64,000 bases of DNA. Origin: Polyporus tsugae (Eukaryota; Basidiomycota; Agaricomycetes; Polyporales; Polyporaceae). Position numbers and translations under genes: made by a program. The notes under the pieces are model-generated. The model was not told where the DNA came from, did no database searches, and was given only the letters and a program-made list of their open reading frames with translations. How positions within the stretch are numbered: position 1 is the stretch's first letter; each line of letters starts with the position of its first letter. Positions 21,277 through 32,747 of this stretch are shown in pieces. The DNA is taken from positions 2,294,001 to 2,358,000 of the forward strand of contig JAHRBS010000009.1 in NCBI GenBank assembly GCA_024305745.1, read 5' to 3'.

Positions 21277-23300
21277 CAGCGCAACGATGGATTGTGAGTC
21301 CGAAGGACGCCTCGTCTGAAAATGCTGTCAAGATGGCCCACCAACACGACGAAAATGGCATACCTACGACGGTGTCGTTGTGCATAATACAAGGACCAAT
21401 AGACATAAAGTGGTCGAGTCAGCAGGGTGGTTCGGCAATCTGACCGTTTGTATGGCACAATGACTTACCCTTCTGTGCTTAAGCAGCATAGTTGTCAAGG
21501 CTTCCAGGTGTAACATTGGCTAAGGTGGAGGTGGAAAGATAGAGAGGAAGAAAAAAGGGGCGTGTAAGAGGAGCCTTGAGGTTCATCCAGAAAGGGGTTG
21601 GCCCGGGTCCATCGGTCACATTTGAGAACGGCGAGTTACAGACATTTTTCGTGCAAATCTACTTCTGAAACGCAATCGTTAGCACATCTGAACTCCTGAA
21701 CGTACCACTAAGAAGACAGATGTGACAAGTCTCCCAGCCAGGATGGAGGCCACACCCGCCCTTGACATCTCGGATACCTTTCACGGCACACGTCTCACAT
21801 TCTGATCTCCTCGCCATATATCCCGGTACACCATTCTTCACTCATCACCGAGTGTCCACAACCACATAACCCAATAGCCGGTGTTGGGCAGAACCAGCTG
21901 CTGATACAGACAGGAGCCCGACCACCAAACGGTGCTCAACGGACACCTCAACAGCTGTATCGGACAGCGGAGGCTGATTCCCTCGTCGCAGAGGGAAGCG
22001 ATTGGACCTGTTGTATTAGGAGTCAGCCACCGCGTGCGGATTTCTCGCTCCACCCCTTACCTCATACTCCCAATTCCTGTGCATCATCAACTTCGAAGGC
22101 TCAACCATGCACGTCCCATCCACCGGCACTCCCGACTTCATCCCTCACGAGGTACCCGAGTTCTCCGTGTTGCAAACCTCCCAGCCGGGATGGAGGTCGG
22201 AGGTGGTCCCAGTCCCGCGCACCGTGACTTCGCGTCCGGACAGCCTGGTCTCCTGGATCGACATGTCCTAACGCGCACCCACGTCACATATTGGGACGTT
22301 GCAGCTACACATCTTGAATGCCGCATTCACTTCCTCACAGTGGCACGATGCGAGCATGCGGGACCTATCAAATCAGATGTCAGCCATGGTGCGTCCGGCG
22401 CGTACTCTTCTGCTTATGGTCTTGCGGCCCAACTTTCCCTGGCCACCAACCTGGAATGCCCAGCCATAGATGCCCCCGTTCACAAGCCTTAGTAATCTTC
22501 GGCACACATGACGTGAGGTACCTCAACCTTCTGTACCAGTCACCCAGCATGCAAGGACGGACTCACCATCCCTGAAACCCAGGCCAGTTATCCTCGTTCC
22601 TCCGATGTCTCGGCATGGTCAACCAGACTCTTCGTGCAGTGCACAGGTCCCAGGAGCCACCTCGAGGGGAAGCAGAGAGCTGGAAAGAGCGAGATTTCGA
22701 GCAGCCAACCAGGTCAGCTGGCATGAGTTGAGGTGAGTCCAGGTGAGACCCAGGTAGCAAAGCCAGGAGCTGATGAGAGCCTGCAGCAGAGAACCACAGT
22801 TATACAAGAATATACGAACACAAGTGGGGTGGGAACGAAGAGCGGAGGAGTAGACGGTGGTGGTAGAAGGAGAGACGGACTCGCTGAGAGAATTCTGGAC
22901 AGTAGGTGCTCGTGTCCTCGGACGCGGTTCTTGTGCTCTGACTCACAATAGGTTCTTTTGTTTTGACTGCGAGAGCGAAGTGTATATATTTCTATGTACA
23001 TACGCGCATACTTGTGTTCATGTGTGTCCTTCAAGTTGAATATCCTCCCTGCGTAAATCTCCAATATTGAATACCCAGGTGCCCCCACCCGGCCCGCCCT
23101 CAAATAGTATTCCATCCCACAGAGTCAAATAGTTGATCCCACAGAGCACAGAGGCAGCTGATTGGTCAGGTATTCCAACGTGATCGCGCAATTTACGATG
23201 GCCAGGTATTCAGATACATTGCCTGCCAGCACACAAACCACATTATCTCAACCCCCTCCCCTTTGTCCAAGGACCAAGTCCATGCACCCCCGCAGCCTCA
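21277..23300. other. Unit A/B spacer with unrecognised paired ORFs
   Basis: Upstream flank of F2 followed by sequence paralogous to 34505-36000. Both copies have a short minus ORF with CxxC pairs (21659-21841, GWETCHICLLSGTFRSS; 34871-35125, RETCLLSGTFRSSG) and a plus-strand stretch with FEGST followed by H(V)P (around 22090 and 35300). None matches a family I know. They may be exons of a decayed divergent gene. Confidence 0.4.
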
Positions 23301-23301
23301 G

Positions 23302-25010
23302 TCACTCCGTGCAGCCCAAAATATCCTCAATACATGGGCAGTCCGGAGCGGAGGGCACATATGGTTCTCTGAAGAGGAACAGGTCGATTTCCAGAAGCCT
23401 AGCAACTCCCTGGTTCCTGCGGTATCGTATGCAAGTGCATATCGCCTCGTACACCACCGTGGTCTCCAGCCCATCTACGGCGACATGCGCCAGCCTTGGG
23501 CACACAATAGCCCGAGGAGAGCCAGGGTCCACCCCCATGGACGCCGCGTGAAGCCCGAGAAACACGTTCTTGATCCCAACCGCACATGTGCTTGACCATA
23601 AGAGACCCTAGATGGACAGCCGCTCCAGGAGAGGACAGCTCCAGAAGACACCCGCCAATGCCGCCACAGCATCGGGTTGCATATTCACGACAGAGAGGGA
23701 CGTCGCTGGGGAGCATCCCAGAACCTTGGGCAAGTCGCTCACCGAGCCCCACCCAGACAGCGTGGCGTGCGGACCACAGTGTGGACTCCAAGAAGCAAGG
23801 ACCACCGTCAGAGAGGCAGTCGAAACCATATCAGGGGTGCGGTCCATGCGGATCTAGACCGACTCTGCTCCGGGGCCAGAGGATGTTGACATGGACAGCT
23901 GGATGTCATTCACTGTAGCCAGAGGCTCGAGCGTGACAGCGGGTAGCATGGCAGTGATAGAGCAGGGGCAAAGGGGGGATCCAGAGTTGACATCGGCTGA
24001 TATATTGAGGTGCACTGACGACTGGATGTGGAGGTGGGCTAGGAACCGGGAGGTGCATAGAGCTCCATGTCTTGATAGCACGATCCTGTTGAGACGTGGA
24101 AGCAATATCAACGGCCAGCAAGGGGCGGGGTCCCCTCGCACAAAGTCGCCCCAGAAGCAGTCCAGAGTGTCCTTCGGGCACAACTCCTCAAGCTGAGTGC
24201 ACAAGGCGAGTGTGTCAAGGAAGTGGTCAAATGAGAGAGGAGGGGAGCATATTGTGAGTGACAGTGTTCGCAGTTGCGTGTAGAGCACGGTATCTTCAAG
24301 AGATGTCACCATGCCAGCCAGAGCGAGCCATCGAAGGCGCGGAAAGTGTCGCACAGTAAGCTCAACGTTAATAGGTAAGGGGGGGCACATTTGCCGCTCC
24401 AGACTATCGGTGATGGCGAAGTTGAGGTCCTCTTGCACCGGCATTCTGCTGCCAAAGGGATGCGGAAGGATTAAGGTTCAGTTCGCATGGTCAAGCCGGG
24501 TGGTGACTTGGACTCTGAAGTAGAGGCTCCAAATGCGGTGAACAAGGGGGTATGCAGCCTCAAGGTGCTTGGGATGGCATGGAGATGGCATTTGTGCCCA
24601 GACCTCGACAGGTGCAGCAACAGACCAAGCAAGGCAAAGCTCTGTCCAGTTTGTGTTGCTTTCCAGGTTGACTATGTGCCACAACGCCAGAGTTCTGATA
24701 ATAATGTCCCGCCAGTGATGACATGTCCCCATGAGCTTTGCGACACTGGGTTTAGGCTCTCGCCTCCAAGTTGCCAAAAGTTCGGGGTCTGAATTGAACT
24801 CTGAATGGAAGTTGGTGAAGATGTGAATGAGGAGTTCGCTGAGAAGTCGGTTAATAGGGAGGGAGCGGTTCCAGAGGTTGTTGACCTCGAGTTGTTCATG
24901 AGAGAGTGTATCAACAGTTTCTTCCTTCATAGTACCTGGTCCTGAAAGCCGTCGAGAGATCTCCTGGGGAGGGACATCGGGGGTAGAGTTACTCTAGTAC
25001 TCCGATGTTA
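23302..25010 (-). pseudogene. F-box protein pseudogene F3
   Basis: Minus-strand pieces: 24930-24478 (SLPINRLLSELLIHIFTNF, LMGTCHHWRDIIIRTLALW), 24444-23854 (LPINVELTVRHFPRLRWLAL and LRR-like repeats), 23847-23608 and 23565-23302 (GIKNVFLGLHAASMG, ending CIEDILGCTE). Stops lie between pieces, for example before 24444 and at about 23857 and 23607. Order and content follow the intact gene at 49972-51795. It has no adjacent K or SUMO-like gene, so it may be a leftover from a deleted unit or an extra F-box duplication. Confidence 0.82.
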
Positions 25011-25019
25011 TGAGCGTAG

Positions 25020-25784
25020 ACACAGGTGCAAGGGGGTGTCCCAGGGACGCCTCATCTGCTAACACTGTGAGCATGGACAGACAATACGAAGATGATCGCA
25101 TACCTATGGCCACGGGGTTACAGTTGGAAGCGATCAGATACAGCATTGTTGTCACCAGGTCCGTAGGCCAATATGGAGGGAAGATAGAGGAAGATACTGG
25201 GGCACAGGGGAGAAAGGGGTTGCAACATGCAGGCTGGTCTGGCTGCCGGCTTTTGCCGGTGACATCGTGGTTGTGACATAGCCTCTGGCCGCGCTCTGTC
25301 AAACCTAAGTAGCCCTCCCTCTCTCTCTCTCAATGCACTCAGTTCTGCTTTTAAGTTACCTTTTCCCGCTCTTCGCTCTCGGCCATTCTGCCCTCTTCCC
25401 TTGAGTCGACCCTCTGCTCACCCATCTCCCTCCAGCCACGTATATGCCAGCTCGATCAGTGCGACATTCGACGTTGACGCTCCTTGCGCACTATAATATC
25501 TCCCCATAAACCTCATTGCTCTCACCTCTGTCTGATCCAGTACCAGTATGCTACCGTCGGGTCCCCATGCCGCCTCGCCCACCCTTCGACCGCTCGACTC
25601 TCTGCACGCCCCTCCCCTGCTCATACCAGCCGTATCCACACCAGACCGATCAGCATGATGATTGACATTGATGCCCCTTGTGCACCACATCATCCCCAAC
25701 CCGAGAATGGCAAACACTCCTGCCCATCTGGTGCAATAGCAGGTGAGTTATCATCAGACCCTCGCACGGGCTGTCCTTCAACAC
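25020..25784. other. Spacer upstream of F3, paralogous to 36.1-36.4 kb
   Basis: Contains a CT microsatellite (about 25315-25331) and a stretch closely matching unit C (for example CTGCTCACCCATCTCCCTCC near 25408 and 36249). No gene supported. Confidence 0.4.
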
Positions 25785-26175
25785 TGTCACAGCCGAATGA
25801 CTGTGCCACAAAACAAACAAAGGTAAGGGCTCACTGATGGAGACACACAGAGGGTGACAACAGAAGTAGCAGATAGATTGGTCTAGACTAGAAGGCAGAG
25901 GATGGCAGGGGCTGTTAAACTGCCTACAGATGATGGGGAGCGAACAAGAGACATAATCTAAGGTCTCTGAGCCCACATCAGAGCCCTTATATACTATACA
26001 TGACAGGTGCACAGACCACCTGGCTTCAGGGCAGGCTTAGGCACTGATGGCAGGTGGGCCAGTCCAAAAGGAGAACAAAGAGGTAAGTACTATTATATAA
26101 CAATGATCAGTGTCCGGTATGGAGTCCGGAAGTGGTATGACTGTGGTACCAAATGTGGCACGAAAAACTGTGACA
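25785..26175 (-). mobile_element. Solo LTR 1 (391 bp, minus orientation)
   Basis: Begins TGTCACAG and ends CTGTGACA with perfect 5-bp duplications AACAC at 25780-25784 and 26176-26180. The same 391-bp sequence occurs inverted at 26829-27219 with about five differences. Unit C has the unfilled site near 36410-36424. ORFs inside it are LTR translation, not genes. Confidence 0.9.
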
Positions 26176-26180
26176 AACAC

Positions 26181-26823
26181 TCACCGTGATCATGCAGCAT
26201 AACCGAATAGATTGGTGGTTAACGCACAAATAACATGAACGCAGAGGGAGGACAGCATTGGCAGGCAGCGTCCATTACATGAACGAGGTGAGTGCAAAGG
26301 GCCGTCTGAAGGCGGGGAAGTTGACGGCCTCCCTTCTCCTCTACTCTCTAGCCTTTATGCCTCCTCTGAAGTCGAGAGACCTGTATCCGACGGCACGCAC
26401 TGACCGTGAAAAAAAGGGGGTTGGACCATGCCAAGACTTGAGAGTGCCATCCCAGTCAGTGTCGGTTCGTGCAAGCGACCTTCTCCATCTTCCATATGAC
26501 TCGCCCATCCCAGAAGGTGACCATGGTGATCGCCCTTGAACAGTATCTTCCACATGGCCGAGTGGCTTTGCCTTTCTAGGGGGTTTTGGATCTTGTGGTG
26601 CGCCGCTGTCCATGGTGCGCTCGGATGTTAGGGAGGCGGAAGGCATCCCGTGCCCTCCAGGTAGGTATATGCATTCATTTGCAATGTATATTGTGCGTGT
26701 TCTGAAGTTCTCATTGTTGTTTATAGTGTGATTTACGCGCGCACAAGTGCAGAGCGTTAACAGTGGCCGAAGCTCCAGCCTGCACCCTGCTCATCTCTCG
26801 CCCGCCCAGGTACGTGTTTCCTC
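26181..26823. other. Unit B spacer between two solo LTRs
   Basis: Paralogous to 36425-37070 in unit C. A minus-strand frame is shared by both copies (26646-26341 and 36934-36545) with HVEDTVQ/RVEDVVR and TDWDGTLKS/TNTDWDGALKS blocks. This suggests an eroded exon of an unidentified gene. Confidence 0.4.
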
Positions 26824-26828
26824 CTCAC

Positions 26829-27219
26829 TGTCACAGTTTTTCGCGCCACATTTGGTACCATAGTCACACCACTTCCGGACTCCATACCGGACACTGATCA
26901 TTGTTATATAATAGTACTTACCTCTTTGTTCTCCTTTTGGACTGGCCCACCTGCCATCAGTGCCTAAGCCTGCCCTGAAGCCAGGTGGTCTGTGCACCTG
27001 TCATGTATAGTATATAAGGGCTCTGATGTGGGCTCAGAGACCTTAGATTATGTCTCTTGTTCGCTCCCCATCATCTGTAGGCAGTTTAACAGCCCCTGCC
27101 ATCCTCTGCCTTCTAGTCTAGACCAATCTATCTGCTACTTCTGTTGTCACCCTCTGTGTGTCTCCATCAGTGAGCCCTTACCTTTGTTTGTTTTGTGGCA
27201 CAGTCGTTCAGCTGTGACA
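26829..27219 (+). mobile_element. Solo LTR 2 (391 bp, plus orientation)
   Basis: TGTCACAG...CTGTGACA with CTCAC duplications at 26824-26828 and 27220-27224. A TATATAAG box lies near 27010. Unit C shows the empty site at about 37066-37075. No internal retroelement sequence lies between this and solo LTR 1, so each is an independent solo LTR. Confidence 0.9.
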
Positions 27220-27387
27220 CTCACGGACTGCACGAACTTGCTGCAAGCCAACTCTCCCGTGACCAGATGCCCACTACTGGAGCAAGGAATAGCCATTGGG
27301 CGCACAGGAAGGACCTCTGGGCTAGGGGCAGAGGATCTGGCCGTGCATTCATGAGATTGTGCAACTGCTGCCCCTTGCCAATCCTGT

Positions 27388-28300
27388 GAGTTTCAACCAG
27401 TGTACAAGCATACTGCGGCACCTCCGCACCATCTGCGCGCGTCCGCTGCATTCCGACCTGCTTTTGAAGGGGGGTTCAAACATCGCGACCCATATATGGT
27501 ACGGCGAGTCTAGCGGTCTTTTGCAATTTTCAATAAGTCGTATGTGTCATCCTCAAACCTGCAAGTTTGCCGCCAGTGGCTCTGCACTGTATCCGAGTGG
27601 CAGACACGGCGGCGGATGCGAGATGTGGATGTTCTGTTGGAAAGGTCGCGATGCTGACAGGTTCGGGTTCTATGGCACACAGGTGACGATGCAAAACAGC
27701 AAGGAGTGTTCTTCAAGATTCAGCAAAATACGAAGCTGAGCAAGCTCCAAGGCGCATACGTGAACAAGGTTGACAAGGATGTCAGCAGCATCCAGTGAGT
27801 CGCTCTTCCTCTGCCATCGACCCTTGTGCGGTTTTGGTTTTGTGGCCTGGTGCCGTGTTTGCTCTGCTGCGAGGCGGAGTAGGACAGGAGAGATCGGCAG
27901 ATCAGCATCGCGGTGCTTCTAGGCTTGGGGGCTGGGAAGATGAGTTTGAGCGGCATGCTGACTGTGTGCCTCGTCGATTTTCCGTCGCAGATTCCTTTAC
28001 GATGGCGCCAGGATAAGCGATGAGGACACACCAGCATGGAGGACAACAGTATGTCGCCTTTCTGCCGGGCACGTTTCCTGTGTCGTCACTGACTCTCACC
28101 ATCTTCCCTCTTCAGATACGATCGATGTTATGGTAGAACGTAAGTGTACTCCCTAATCATCCTGCGTATATCTTTGGCTGATGTTGTCATGGGATTTGCA
28201 GAGGTTGGAGGGTGGGCGTAACGAAAAGGGCTCGACCGCAGTTTCACTTCATCTTGTCTTCCTCCTCAAACATCCTTGTGTATCATTGCACTTTCCTCCT
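27388..28300 (+). repeat. 913-bp near-identical repeat, unit B copy (partner 37211-38123)
   Basis: Collinear with 37211-38123 at a constant offset of 9823 bp. I see three mismatches and no indels. It contains the SUMO-like exons 2-5 and about 290 bp of 5' sequence unlike unit A. Confidence 0.88.
27683..28221 (+). pseudogene. SMT3: SUMO-like gene, unit B, broken
   Basis: Exon 2 at 27683-27794, exon 3 from 27991, exon 4 near 28116-28139 and exon 5 at 28202-28221, which encodes the end of Gln, then VGGWA and stop. Exon 1 is missing: homology to unit A begins inside intron 1. A 1-nt deletion early in exon 2 (after QNSKE) shifts the frame, and the TP-MEDN loop is shortened as in the other copies. 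The splice sites of exons 3-5, including the donor lost in unit A, are intact here. Confidence 0.8.
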
Positions 28301-28697
28301 CATTTTGTTGTCATACGTGAAGTCACAATTCAATATATCATCTTGCCCCCTGGTTGTTACCTTTTGTTGAAAGCTTGATGTTGTGATATAGCCCGTTCCC
28401 AGCCCACTGATGTCGGGGAACAACTGTTGAGCGTAGGTGAGGAAAAGAAGACAGACAATGTGTGTCAGCTACAGGTGAGGTATTTCAACATTTCAGGCAT
28501 CGCGATGCTCAACGTAGTGGTCATCTATACCGCCACTGACGCAGTATATTCTCCGGCCTCAGATAAGAGAAAGATGTCTATCTCGTTAACGCAGTCGAGG
28601 CTAAATGAAGCAAAAGGGGCCGGATGACAAGGAGCATCAGCGAGGTTTGGGACGCTATACATTTTCGTGGAATAGTAAGTTTGTCCTGTCTTGGAAT
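28277..28697 (+). repeat. 421-bp block nearly identical to 7822-8242
   Basis: Unit B partner of the unit A block, with one mismatch. Its 5' edge overlaps the 3' edge of the 913-bp block shared with unit C, so the switch in partner falls within 28277-28300. Contains the 66-codon ORF at 28427-28627. Confidence 0.8.
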
Positions 28698-29943
28698 ATC
28701 CCACGCATTGAAACTAAGTTTGCGATTCGCATCTGTAGCATTGTCCTTCCATTCCTGGCATTAGGTGATTTCATTTGATCACAAAGCGTCACACGTCATG
28801 GCCGGGCAGGATACGTCCTCGGCAGCTGTCAACGGCGCGTGCATTGATTCCACCTAATCTTGCGAGTAGACCAGGGAACCCCCGTGTTATTGACGAGGCC
28901 ACCTATCCCCTTTGTTGAGGTGTTTGAGTCCTGACTTTCATCCATTCCAGCATTCAGAGATTTCGACGCCAGGGCCGCTTGTCTGCGATGACAGCGAGTC
29001 CTGTAGGCTTCGAGGAGCCGCCGCGCCTGACCTCACCCATCTTAACAGCGATTGTCTTGGATATCAAGGTACCATGTTCCCCCCTCTGAAGCGACGCGGA
29101 GATGCGATACCTAGAGATGATCAAGGTCCAGCGGTCAACGTGCAGTCACTGGTCAGTCTGCCAACTTTTCCTCTTTGTGCATTCAGGCAATTCTTCCCTT
29201 GATTGTAGTCTTCGACACTTCTTCGGAGAACCTTTTCTTGGCAGCTGTATCGTTAGCTTTAAATATAGGTGCACATCCCTCTAGCTAGCGTATGGGTCCT
29301 ACATTGACAGATCTACCTTTCAGTAGCATGTACTTTCGCCTTGTGAGACTGACTCTTGTAAGGTGCTTCTACATTTGGTCTCCATGTGCACAATGATAGA
29401 CGAACAGTACGCCTACCTGTGTTGTCGTCTGCATGGATTTGATTACTGTCCTAATGTGTCCAATAAATGTTCCCGTTACAGTCATGTTGAAGAGAATAAA
29501 CCAAAATCAAATTCCATGTCAGCACATTAAGATGGCACTCACTGATGTCTCAGATGCGTATTCGTAGACAGATTTTCGGTCACCACAACGGTGGCACAGT
29601 TGACCTTCTGGTATTCCTGTTTTGGTATGCAGTTTCAATATTATATACTGCTTTTGGCTCCCTGCACTTATGTACAAGCCAGTCCTATTCATGAAGGACA
29701 ATTGTGCGGCACCCTTCAGAAGAGCCTGAGGACTAGTTTGGATGATTAAAAAAAAAAGCCAAATAACAGATTGTGGCTGACATGCTGCCACTTCTGATTC
29801 AATCCAGTTGATCAACTTTTCTCGAGATTGGGCGGGATGTTCGAGTCGTGCCAGCCGCCGCGGTCAGCTTCATCCTCTCTGAACTATTTGCGACGGGTGT
29901 CGACAACCCCAATCCTTGCCTTTCCCGCTCGTTCTACTGCGTC

Positions 29944-32366
29944 ATAAAGGCCTCTCTTTCTCTTGCGAAGCTCATCACGTGTCCTTTCAGCTCAGCCGCA
30001 CAGGCCAACATCACCCTTAGAATCGTCATAGCCCAGGCTGAGCGACCGTCGGGGGTCCGCACCATCATCCATAGCCGTCAGGTCAAACTTCCGCTGGGAC
30101 AAGTTATACTCGGGAACATCATGGCAAGAGTCGCTGCAATTGTTGCTAAGTTGGGGCTCCACATACCTTCCCATCATGACCCCAGATTTTTCAAGGTATG
30201 TTACCACCCGTTTGACCTTTCTATACTTTGGAGTTTTCACCTATTGCCTCCTTACCAGTACTATCATGACTAGCTTGGTGAGATGGGGCACCTCTCCATG
30301 AAGAGTCTCGAGAAGAGCTTCGCGGACCCTTCTTTCCATCGCACACCTCTCTCAGATTCCCCAACTACGATTTCCGGAAAATGTGATATTGGTGTTTTGT
30401 ATAGTACATTATCATTCTTGATGGAGTCAGCTAAGACTAAAGAGCCAACTTGATAGCCGACCTTAACCCGCCGGTCCACGGTCCTGGGCACATCGCCGCA
30501 TGCGGTAAGCACTGTTAATTCATCTTTCATCTGTTTGTCCCACTTATACCTAGGAACCAGAACGGGAAGACAATATACAGCGCGCGCTCCGTGCTGATGC
30601 TCCCTCAGTCATCACGAAGACCCCCAAGAATCTCAAGACAGCTTTCGAAGACCACCCGATATCCATAGGACGGCCGCTCGGATGCACCACCCCGGATGTC
30701 ATGCTCTACTCCCGGCCAGCGACAGAGCTCAGCCAATGTCTTCAGACCCACACCATCAACGTCAACTCGGACTCGTGGGCTCACGACCTCACATTATCTA
30801 CCCTGGTGTGCCAGGATGCCGCTAAACTTTATGACAATGAGGCAGCTCGGAAGGGTGCTATGGAGTCTTACTTGAGGAAGCTCTTCAGTATCCACTTCTC
30901 TCATCAGTACTTCCCCGAGCATCTTAATGGCCTTAATGCCTCTTGATGCCTCTTGATGCCCCTTGATGGGAGCTCTAAGACAGGTAAGAGCCAAGGCACA
31001 GCCACTAGCGCCCACCTTCAAAGCTCTGCTAAGACCCCTCCAGCCGGTTGCTCTGGTCCTCAACCACCAAACTTCGGATTGCCATGAAACTTGGAGGGCG
31101 GCTTGGTCAGGCTAGGCCGATGCTGTACGCAAAGTTTCAGCTTCAACAGTGGATGCGGTCACGAGCGGTAAGCGAATTCGTGACAGGCACTTTTAGCGCT
31201 AAGAGCCATTAAGATCAGCAAGTGCCTAAGGTCCTCGGGGAAGTACTGATGCTCCTCCTGGCGGGATCCCCATCCAGCCTCAGGGAGTGACATTCGACAC
31301 CATCAAGACCATCATTGTAGCGGATGGCCAGACCATCGCAATTCTGTGTGAAATTGGATATAAGAATGAGCTTGGGCCTAGCGGCATGGCACACCTCCAG
31401 GCGCCATTCACCTTCCAGAGGCTTATGTCTCATGAGGCGGTATGTCCTATTTGAGACTAGCATCACTTTGTTTGCCTAACTTGAATGACTGTCCCCAGTA
31501 AGTACAGCTTCATACGGGCTAGGTTGTGTTGTCCAACAATCCTCATAGTCATCGCTGGACCTGACCTTGCGATCAACTATGGCATCTTTGCCAATACGTG
31601 GATGTTCAAGGAGATCCTCCGGGTTCGCCTCATGGGCAACACCATCGCAGAGAGGCACGCTAATATCCAGAACCTTGCTCTGGTTGTGCGAGAAGTACGA
31701 CAGACTCTAAGGGAGCTCCATACACTCTACGCGGGAGTCTGCATCTCCCCTCCTACCCCAATTCTAGTTCCCTATCTCCCCGACCCCACACCTCTCCCCA
31801 CTGATCCATTTCCACGCCTTCAGTTCACCGACAGGCTCAGCAGCGATCTAAGCGCCTTGCTTTTCCGTGCGGAACTGGTGGACTCGAACAAGGCTCCCGT
31901 CATCGTGAAATTCTGCAACTCGTACAACACCGACGCCCACAATGCGCTTGCGGACGAGGGCTTTGCCCCTCACCTCCACGACCATCATACATTCCCCTTG
32001 ACAGGGGGTTTGACAATGGTGATTATGCACGTGGAGCACTCCAGTGACCTCATCTCCACAAACGACAAGTATCCCCGTAAGCAGTCACTTCCCGAAACTG
32101 TCAAGACGGAGGTGAAGAACGTCCTCAAGTTCTTTCATAAGGCCTGATATGTCTATGGTAACATCTGGCGTGAGAATATCCTCGTCCCGCACGCTGATCA
32201 TCATGGACCAATCATGCTTGTAGGACTCGGGTCAGCTGGACGAGTCAGACAGGCACGTTACCCACCAGATTTAGTTTTAGACACTCTTCATTGGAAGCTG
32301 AAAGGAGCGCAGGCAGGGGGGAAGATCACGACGAAACATGATGAAGAGATGTGCAAGCAGCTGTAG
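29944..32366 (+). pseudogene. K2: header/REase-like/kinase-like protein, broken
   Basis: The start aligned with K1 and K3 reads ATA at 29944, so the initiator is lost. Header follows (ASLSLAKLITCPFSS, QVKLPLGQV), then a second exon ending ISGKCDIGVLYS (about 30272-30408). The linker at 30553-30946 begins EPEREDNIQRALR and ends with a stop after LNGLNAS. The nuclease-like core at about 31280-31440 has VTFDTIKTIIVADGQ and ILCEIGYKNELG, where the E-x-K spacing is disturbed. Kinase-like part 31485-32366: NIQNLALVVREVRQTLREL, LQFTDRLSSDLSALLFRAEL, GGLTMVIMHVE, then TGA at 32145-32147. After the stop the catalytic loop reads YGNIWRENIL instead of HGD, and DFG is replaced (VGLGSAG). Clearly inactive. 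Confidence 0.6.
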
Positions 32367-32747
32367 TCTTCTTGTCCTGTACAACAATGTATGGTCTGTA
32401 GGCAACGGTTTCGACGTTCTAGATATGCTTCCCCTTCCAATTAAGCTTGACACGCCCTCTGAATATACCCCCAAGTCGTCGCAGAGAGCTCTTGAAGGAC
32501 TGTTTGCCCATGCTCTCCCCTCTCGATCCCTCTGACACTCCTCCGCAGTGCATGTCGGTCGCGGTGACACGTCCAGTGTTGGAGAGGGCACCATCTTGTG
32601 TGTCACCTGTAGTGAATCTGTCTTGAGCGACAACTCGAAAATCGACAGACGCTGGCCCGTTCACTCACCCGGATCTGTTTCTGCCGCTCCCAGGGTTGCA
32701 CCATCTTCCAAATGCCCATCCACAAAGGTGACCCCCCGCAAGCTCAG

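Noticed and set aside
22714..23115. Possible LTR with TATA-like AT runs
   Set aside because: No TG...CA ends with target duplication; part of it is shared spacer sequence seen near 35890.
25650..26012. Two pairs of matching ORFs (25650-26012/26992-27354 and 26007-26189/26791-26997) as a duplicated gene
   Set aside because: They are translations of the two inverted solo LTRs and their flanks.
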